Shown: in pieces, positions 58,501 through 64,000 of the stretch
Layout: the number at the start of each line of letters is the position of its first letter
Numbering within the stretch: the first letter of the stretch is position 1
Source of the DNA: Xenoacremonium recifei
Lineage: Eukaryota > Ascomycota > Sordariomycetes > Hypocreales > Nectriaceae
Direction of reading: 5' to 3'
NCBI GenBank assembly: GCA_012184525.1
Contig: WOFQ01000046.1
Span: 124,001 to 188,000 of the forward strand
Length of the DNA stretch: 64,000 nt
Notes under the pieces: model-generated
Told to the model about the DNA's origin: nothing
Databases searched by the model: none
What the model saw: the letters and a program-made list of their open reading frames with translations, nothing else
Position numbers and translations under genes: made by a program

Positions 58501-58778
58501 AAAAAAGACGAACGAATGGAAGCTTCATTGAGTAATCAAAGAAATATGCAGTTCTTGCAGTCATTATCAACATCTCTAGCCCGTAAATCATAACGTGACA
58601 GGACCAAGTGTACGAAAAGCAGCCCTGTCCTCGACGCCCTCCAATCCGTGTGTATTCCCAAGTCATGACAGAGTCCGTAGATGCGTAAACACATCCAGGA
58701 AGAAAACCTCCCCAACCGTTCCTAAACACCGTCAACGCCATTAGATGTATTGGCGCAGTATGCATTCCTCCTTCTCTT

Positions 58779-61533
58779 CTACCCTGAATCTTCCGTGTCC
58801 GCAGCGTGCCCTTCGTAATCATCGCCACGTCTTCTTGACGACGATGTCGTGCGTGAGCGGTGCCGGGCACCCGATGTCGTTCGTCGTTTGTGCCGCTTCA
58901 GCTCCTTACGGAGTCGAGCAGCTGTTCTTGCGTCGACCTTCTCCTCCTCTTCGTCCTCTTCTTCGAGGCCGTACATGCTCATCCGTCCGTGGACATCCTC
59001 GATGCGTAGATCCGGTGGTCGCGCGAAAGCCTGTTGGCGGAGATACTCGAGCTCGGAGTCTGAGAGCGAATCGAACGCATCGCTCTCGGAAGAGGAGATC
59101 GGTTCCGGGAGGCGTGGCTGGCTCGAGTATGAAAATGCAGTGCTGTGAGACTGCCGAAGGTTTGGCACACGTCGGGACTTTCGCGGTGTCGATCTGATGC
59201 TTAGAGATGTCGATTTCCGATTTGTGTCCTTAGGCGTCTGAGGCACATTAGGCGAACTTGGCCCTGAGATGGCATCAAAGAGCCCAGGTAGGCCCCTGCC
59301 CAAGTCACCATAGATGAATTCGTCGAAAAGAAGGCCTTCTTCGCCTACAACCGGTTTCTCGGAGTCTGACTCGCCTTCCGAGTAAGCGGCTGCAAGAGAT
59401 GCGTAGTTGCTCACATCCACGTTGCCACTGCCCGAGAACTTGGACCGCAAACTCGGCTCGTATATCGGCTGGTGGACTGGCGACATCGCCTTCGCCGAGG
59501 CGTTGCTTTCGGTTAGAACTCCATCCTCGGCCGCGGTGAAGTAGGCATCGGGGTCTGCCCCGCTCGTGAGACTGCCACTGACGGGAGGATCTTGGTGTTG
59601 CTTGACTGAAGTCGCTGGTAATGAGGTATCCACCGATGTGTTGGTGGTATGTTGGCTCTGTGGCCGTAAGGGGTTACTTGAAACCTGTGAAGAGAGTGTG
59701 GTTGGGGTCACAGGGGCTTGAACGCCTAAACCCAGCGATGAAGTCCTCACCGGGATGTGTTCGGTGATATCATCAAGACGAGGCTTCCCGGGAATAGAAG
59801 TACCGCCAAGGGATCGAGTCCGAGATAATGAGTGATCCAAGGATGACGAACTCGAGGGTCTAGATAAAGGATGGGAATGTTCGCCTCGTGCATGCCCATA
59901 ATACGAGTTCAAGCTGGTATTGCTTTCGGGTCGAGTCAGTGGCGGGGGCTCTGCCCGTCGTGAACGGATAGGAATGTCTGCAGCAGGTTCAGGTCAGTCT
60001 CTGTGCGAACCAAGGGTCAAAGACTGTACTTACGTGGAGAGGGCGCAGGGGAATCAAAAGCGTCATCCACAACACTGTCAACATCCACTCTTCCAATGCC
60101 TCCCTGAAGAAAACTATCCGCAGAGGAGAGTCTCCTCACTGTCGACGCGTAACTCTCACGCTTCCTCGATCTTCGGCTTTGTTGGTACTCGTCGCTTGCC
60201 TGAGAGTAGAGAGAGGGTGCAGCCCTGGACTTTTGGCTGTGGCGGGTTCGAGGGCGCTCCTCCTTTCGCTTCTTAACAAGGAGTTCCGACTCCAGGAACT
60301 TATCCATGATAATATTATCGGGTACACGGTGGCGCATGTTTGGCAGTTGCGGTATAGGGGGCGGTGAGGCTGTCCTGGTGCTGAAGTTCGATACTGATGG
60401 GTTGAGACTCAGGGGTCGTGGTTTCGACCTAGCGACAGTCGGGGCCGGGGCATGAGTGTTGAACGACCGCCTCCGGCTTGCTAACGAGGCATCTATGCCA
60501 CTAGGTTTGCTTGAGCTGTGGTGTGTCCTCGGGCGCCGTTCTGCGTTGGATATCCGGTCTTCTTCGGGACCAAGCATCTCCCGAGACCTCGAATAGGCTT
60601 CCCACGGCGATGGGGAGGCACTCGACGTCTTCGGCCGTGCCTCTGAAACATCGCGTGTTGATTTACGTCGCAGGCGATTCTTTTCCTTTGAGAGTTCGCC
60701 CCGTGCTATGACGGGTGGAGGGGCAGTTTCGTCCAGCTCCTCCTCAGCTACGCGGTCTTCGTAGAAGGCACTCACACGGATGCTCGCTGTTCTAGCTGCT
60801 CGCTGCTGTTTGTTCAATTGTGCATCGAGGCCTCCGAGATCGTAGAATACCCGCGCAGCAGGATTGTTAGGGTCAAGCCCATGCTCACGCATATTGCGTT
60901 CAGCGACATCCTCTCCATAGTCTCGAGCACCAGCGGCCTTGACCCGGGATCGGAAGTCGGATGGCCTGAATTCGCCTTGGGCATCCAACACATCTACAAA
61001 TCCTCTTCCACGGAACGAGTCCAAAGAACTATTGCGGCGATGATGCGAGGGTATAGACGGAACTGGGGGAGGGCCTTTAGGGTCGTATCCAGGTGGCCAA
61101 GCACCGTTCTGGGAGCCAGAAGCGCCTCTACCACCTGACTTAGGTCTTGTTGTCGCGTTCGGGGCAGCGTTCGGCGCTGTGCTCGGTCGTGCCGTCAGTG
61201 CGCCTCGAAACCTGGCGATTCGGGGCGAGGGCGCGGCGCTCGATATGCGTCCTTCGGGTTCGACGATGGAGAGTTGTGCTTCGCTACGCTTTCGTGCGGC
61301 GCGTTGTAGTTGATCGAGAACGTTGGGTCCGTTTCCAGCGACCGGGTAAGTCCCTATCATGAAGTCAGCTCGCTGTTCGGACCATGTCGATATCAATTCT
61401 ACGCAAACATACCGAGGATCGGAGGAAGGGCAGCAACGGTCGAATCGTACGCCTGGCTCTTCAGTTGCGGTACCGCGGCAGTCGAGGACTTATCGCCGGC
61501 GGACCTCCTGGTCAAGAAGCTGAATAGGCCCAT
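58779..61533 (-). CDS. Large disordered, serine-rich fungal protein
   Basis: Three exons, 61533-61413, 61353-60034, 59977-58779; 879 aa. The N-terminus MGLFSFLTRRSAGDKSS carries MG-x-x-x-S/F and could be N-myristoylated. Most of the chain is Ser/Pro/Arg-rich with many possible phospho-sites (RRKSTRD, RRNSSLDS, SRTRSLG). A few conserved-looking islands break it: YPVAGNGPNVLDQLQRAARKRS, MRHRVPDNIIMDKFLESELL, and GLLFDEFIYGDLGRGLPGLFDAISGP. An acidic run (LEEEDEEEEK) and a basic Arg-rich C-terminus (RKELKRHKRRTTSGARHRS) close it. No enzyme domain is visible. A scaffold or polarity protein is possible, but I do not recognise it. Confidence 0.8.
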
Positions 61534-64000
61534 GATGGCGGCTCTCTGGCTGGTCCGGCCATGCGTCCGGTCTTCACAAAGATCCCGCGACAGAGATTGA
61601 GGGCCTCATCGACCCGCGCCGAGCAATTGAGGCGCTCGCTCAGGCGTAGAATGGGGGACTGGTTCTCGAAACGACAAGCCGAGACGGGAGAGCCCGCCTT
61701 AACAAGGGAAGGGGAACAGGGTGAGGAGGTCAGGTCTCGGCAACTCACTGCGACTGCAACGTCAACGCCAGGCCATACAAGGCCCAGGATCAGGAACCGC
61801 ATGGGAGCTTGACGCTAGTCGAGAGACAGCCAAGTTTTGGGGATCCGGACTGGGGCCGCTCATCAAGCGTGGGACAGCGTTGCAGCTACTCCGTACTGGA
61901 GCAAACCAACGACGGGTTTGAGTCCCATCGCGCGCCACTGTTTCTCGGTGCTGAGACATTGAAGTACGTAGTGGAAGGGACTGAGCAAGCCGGCACGGAG
62001 TCCTTGGCCTGTCAACCTGACGATGCTGCGTTGCCTGGCGCTGAGATTCACCGCATCCTGCAGCTAAAGGGCAAGCGAGTCGAATCAGATCCCCAGCAGC
62101 CATGTGCTATAGTCCAAGACGTTCCGGGGGCTCACGGTGGGAGAGGGATCCGTGCGATTGCAGATAATAGCACGATTCCGGGACGACGGAAGAACAACCT
62201 CAGGTCCACTGGGAATAGGAGTCGACAGGCACAAGACTCAGAGTTGCAGTCGGCGCCGCAAGTCTGCATCTCGAGTCCTCCTCACTCGTACGTATGCATG
62301 TCTCGGGGGAACGCGCCGCGAACGCGCTGCCGAAGCGAGACTGTCTCAGTGACACCCGACACTCTGGATCACGCATGTTTGCTGCAAACCGAGCCTTGGC
62401 CTGTACAACGCTGGCGCCGCCACCACGGTCACTGACACGCTTTCAGCACTGTTTGCCTTCTTGTCCTGCGCAGGCGTTTCAACGTGAAGCAGTGAGGGGC
62501 GGGAGACTGGCCGATCGAAGTCAGGGATTAGGGGCGGGTTGACTTGCAGCGAGATGGGAGGCGTCAACCACCAGCCAGCGAGTGGAACCAGCCAGACGCA
62601 GGGACAAGGGGCTATCAACCTGCTCAGAGCGCCAGAGTGCCACGAGCGAGATGACGGGGTTTGATGTTCCTGGCTGGCTGACACTAAGTCGAGCCTCCTG
62701 TCCAATGTCTCGCAGAAAGACTGGTCGACCGTCGACGCCGGCGAAACCTTGACTTAGCCAGGTCCGCCGATTCGATGAATTTCGATCTAGCATCTGGTAG
62801 CGCACGTCTTCAACGCCGACGGCTGAACGCCCACGCGGAACATTAGCGGAACGTTGGCTGCTGAAGGGGCCACTGTCAAGAACTCGAGGGGATCCATCGT
62901 GCTCCCTTCGATTCTGCAAAGGGGTTCTAGCGCTTCGTGGAGTTCGTCTGTTCGTTCGGTTGAGCGTCTGAGCACCGACTGTCTGTAGGCGAAGGAACAC
63001 CTGACACTTGCAGGGGTTTAGTTCCAGGCTGCCCGTTTAGTGATGCTACTGGCGAGTCAGACTCGACTCCACGTGGAATACTCCCGGAGGTGAACATCTT
63101 TTCCGGAACCCTGGTCGACTGTGGGAAGAAAGGAGGTGTTGCATCATCCCACGCACGGGAGGGAAAAAGTTTGGTACAGATGTTTGCCGGGCGAGCTTGT
63201 TTGTTCCGCTGAGCCTTTGTGTGTCCTGTGCTCGGGTGCGGACCAATGTCTTGGTTTGCGACGCTTCGAAAGCGGGAAGGGGTCTCAGGGCGCTCCCGTT
63301 GCCGTCCGAGTCATGAAAGGCTCTCCCTGCTTTCGAAGAGAGGTCGATGCCGGACTGAATCCAGTCGCTAGGGCAATATCATTAGTTGAGTCTGTTAACC
63401 AGTGTATCCAGCCGGGATAGTATACTCACAGAGCAGAGCCACAGGGAATGGTCCTGCAAGGTAGCGAAATAGGACAGAGATCGCAATTGTTCGTGTGAGT
63501 TTTGGGAGATGATCTTCATAGTTGTTTCGTTTTGGGTCCCGGAAATCCACCCCGAGACAAGCTGTGCAATCCACCAGCTTCATTTCCGTGACTCTGAGGA
63601 TCGTCCACTGAGATTCATTGATTGAATTAGCTTTTCATACAAGCGGAGAAAAAATAATAGATGCTTGTGGCCCTTTGCCCGTCGTTTGAATTGCAGCGCC
63701 GAAAGGTTGGCTTGGTGGTGTTAGCGGCGGGTATGGACTGTCGATTGGATGCTCCGGGGCTGAGCCAAGTTCAGACAAAATGGTGTCGCAGATGTCGGAT
63801 GCTCTTCGCATCACGTCTGCGGTTGTCCAGTGGTGAACGCAAGAAGTTGGTATTGCCGGATTGTGAGTTGGAAGAGAGAAGATGACGCGTTAGGTAGGTT
63901 GGGACGGGAGTCTCAGCAGAACCAGATTCTTCGTCAATACTTGCGGAAGGAGCAAACCTCACAAAATGATGCACACAAATGGAAGGAGGCAACCTCCTGA
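61534..64000. other. Gene-free right end
   Basis: 2.4 kb with several GC-driven frames on both strands (for example 61809-62435 plus, 62521-63000 minus) but no domain, signal peptide or convincing intron pattern. May include the promoter or leader of a gene beyond the window. Confidence 0.5.

Noticed and set aside
61809..63000. Frames of 120-210 codons at the right end on both strands
   Set aside because: Gln/Arg/Ser/Pro-rich translations without motifs; expected by chance in GC-rich DNA.

Overview
The window is a stretch of nuclear DNA from a filamentous ascomycete (Pezizomycotina). Most genes are interrupted by introns of about 45-90 bp with GTRNGT-type donors and YAG acceptors. The families present (Zn2Cys6 regulators, MFS sugar porters, fungal GH2/GH31 enzymes, Dal5-type and NCS1 permeases, a XanA-like dioxygenase) are typical of that group. 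A Sordariomycete is my best guess, but the sequence alone does not settle it. All exon boundaries below are hand-made splice calls checked for reading phase. I recognise no tRNA, rRNA, CRISPR array or intact transposon.

Layout. 1-5.8 kb: the 5' part of a cupin gene, a membrane-type SDR and a Ser/Thr-rich wall-type protein. 5.8-17.3 kb: a sugar-use cluster of a Zn2Cys6 regulator, a lactose-permease-like MFS porter, a divergent cytosolic GH2 beta-galactosidase and a cytosolic GH31 glycosidase; the permease/beta-galactosidase promoter carries several CreA-type sites. 17.5-19.3 kb: a secreted CYTH-like protein and a doubtful gene relic. 20.1-25.4 kb: an MFS sugar porter divergent from a transaldolase-like gene, which converges on a bHLH regulator; the shared promoter repeats a GCCCTGC word. 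26.2-35.6 kb: a carbonyl-reductase-like SDR with two 17-bp palindromes in its promoter, two zinc-finger regulators (one with a zinc-ligand-rich element ahead of the Zn2Cys6 finger), a Dal5-type permease and a divergent alpha/beta hydrolase whose shared promoter holds three stacked inverted repeats. 35.9-38.8 kb: relics of an ABC-C transporter and of an SRPK kinase on either side of a DUF1330-like gene. 39.5-46 kb: a purine-type module of a XanA-like dioxygenase, a divergent NCS1 permease and a Zn2Cys6 regulator that carries a one-base frameshift. 46-54 kb: a small conserved gene, an unknown gene whose 3' end was copied in a 1.49-kb tandem duplication, the two paralogues in that duplication, and a coiled-coil gene with coding minisatellites. 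55-61.5 kb: a zinc-knuckle protein, an unknown protein, a Cys-rich protein followed by a TTAGGG-rich tandem repeat, and a large disordered protein. 61.5-64 kb: no supportable gene.

The three catabolic modules share one plan: a transporter and an enzyme diverge from a common promoter, with a zinc-cluster or bHLH regulator close by. The promoter palindromes next to the zinc-cluster regulators are the most testable new signals. The 47-54 kb block looks lineage-specific and actively rearranging.
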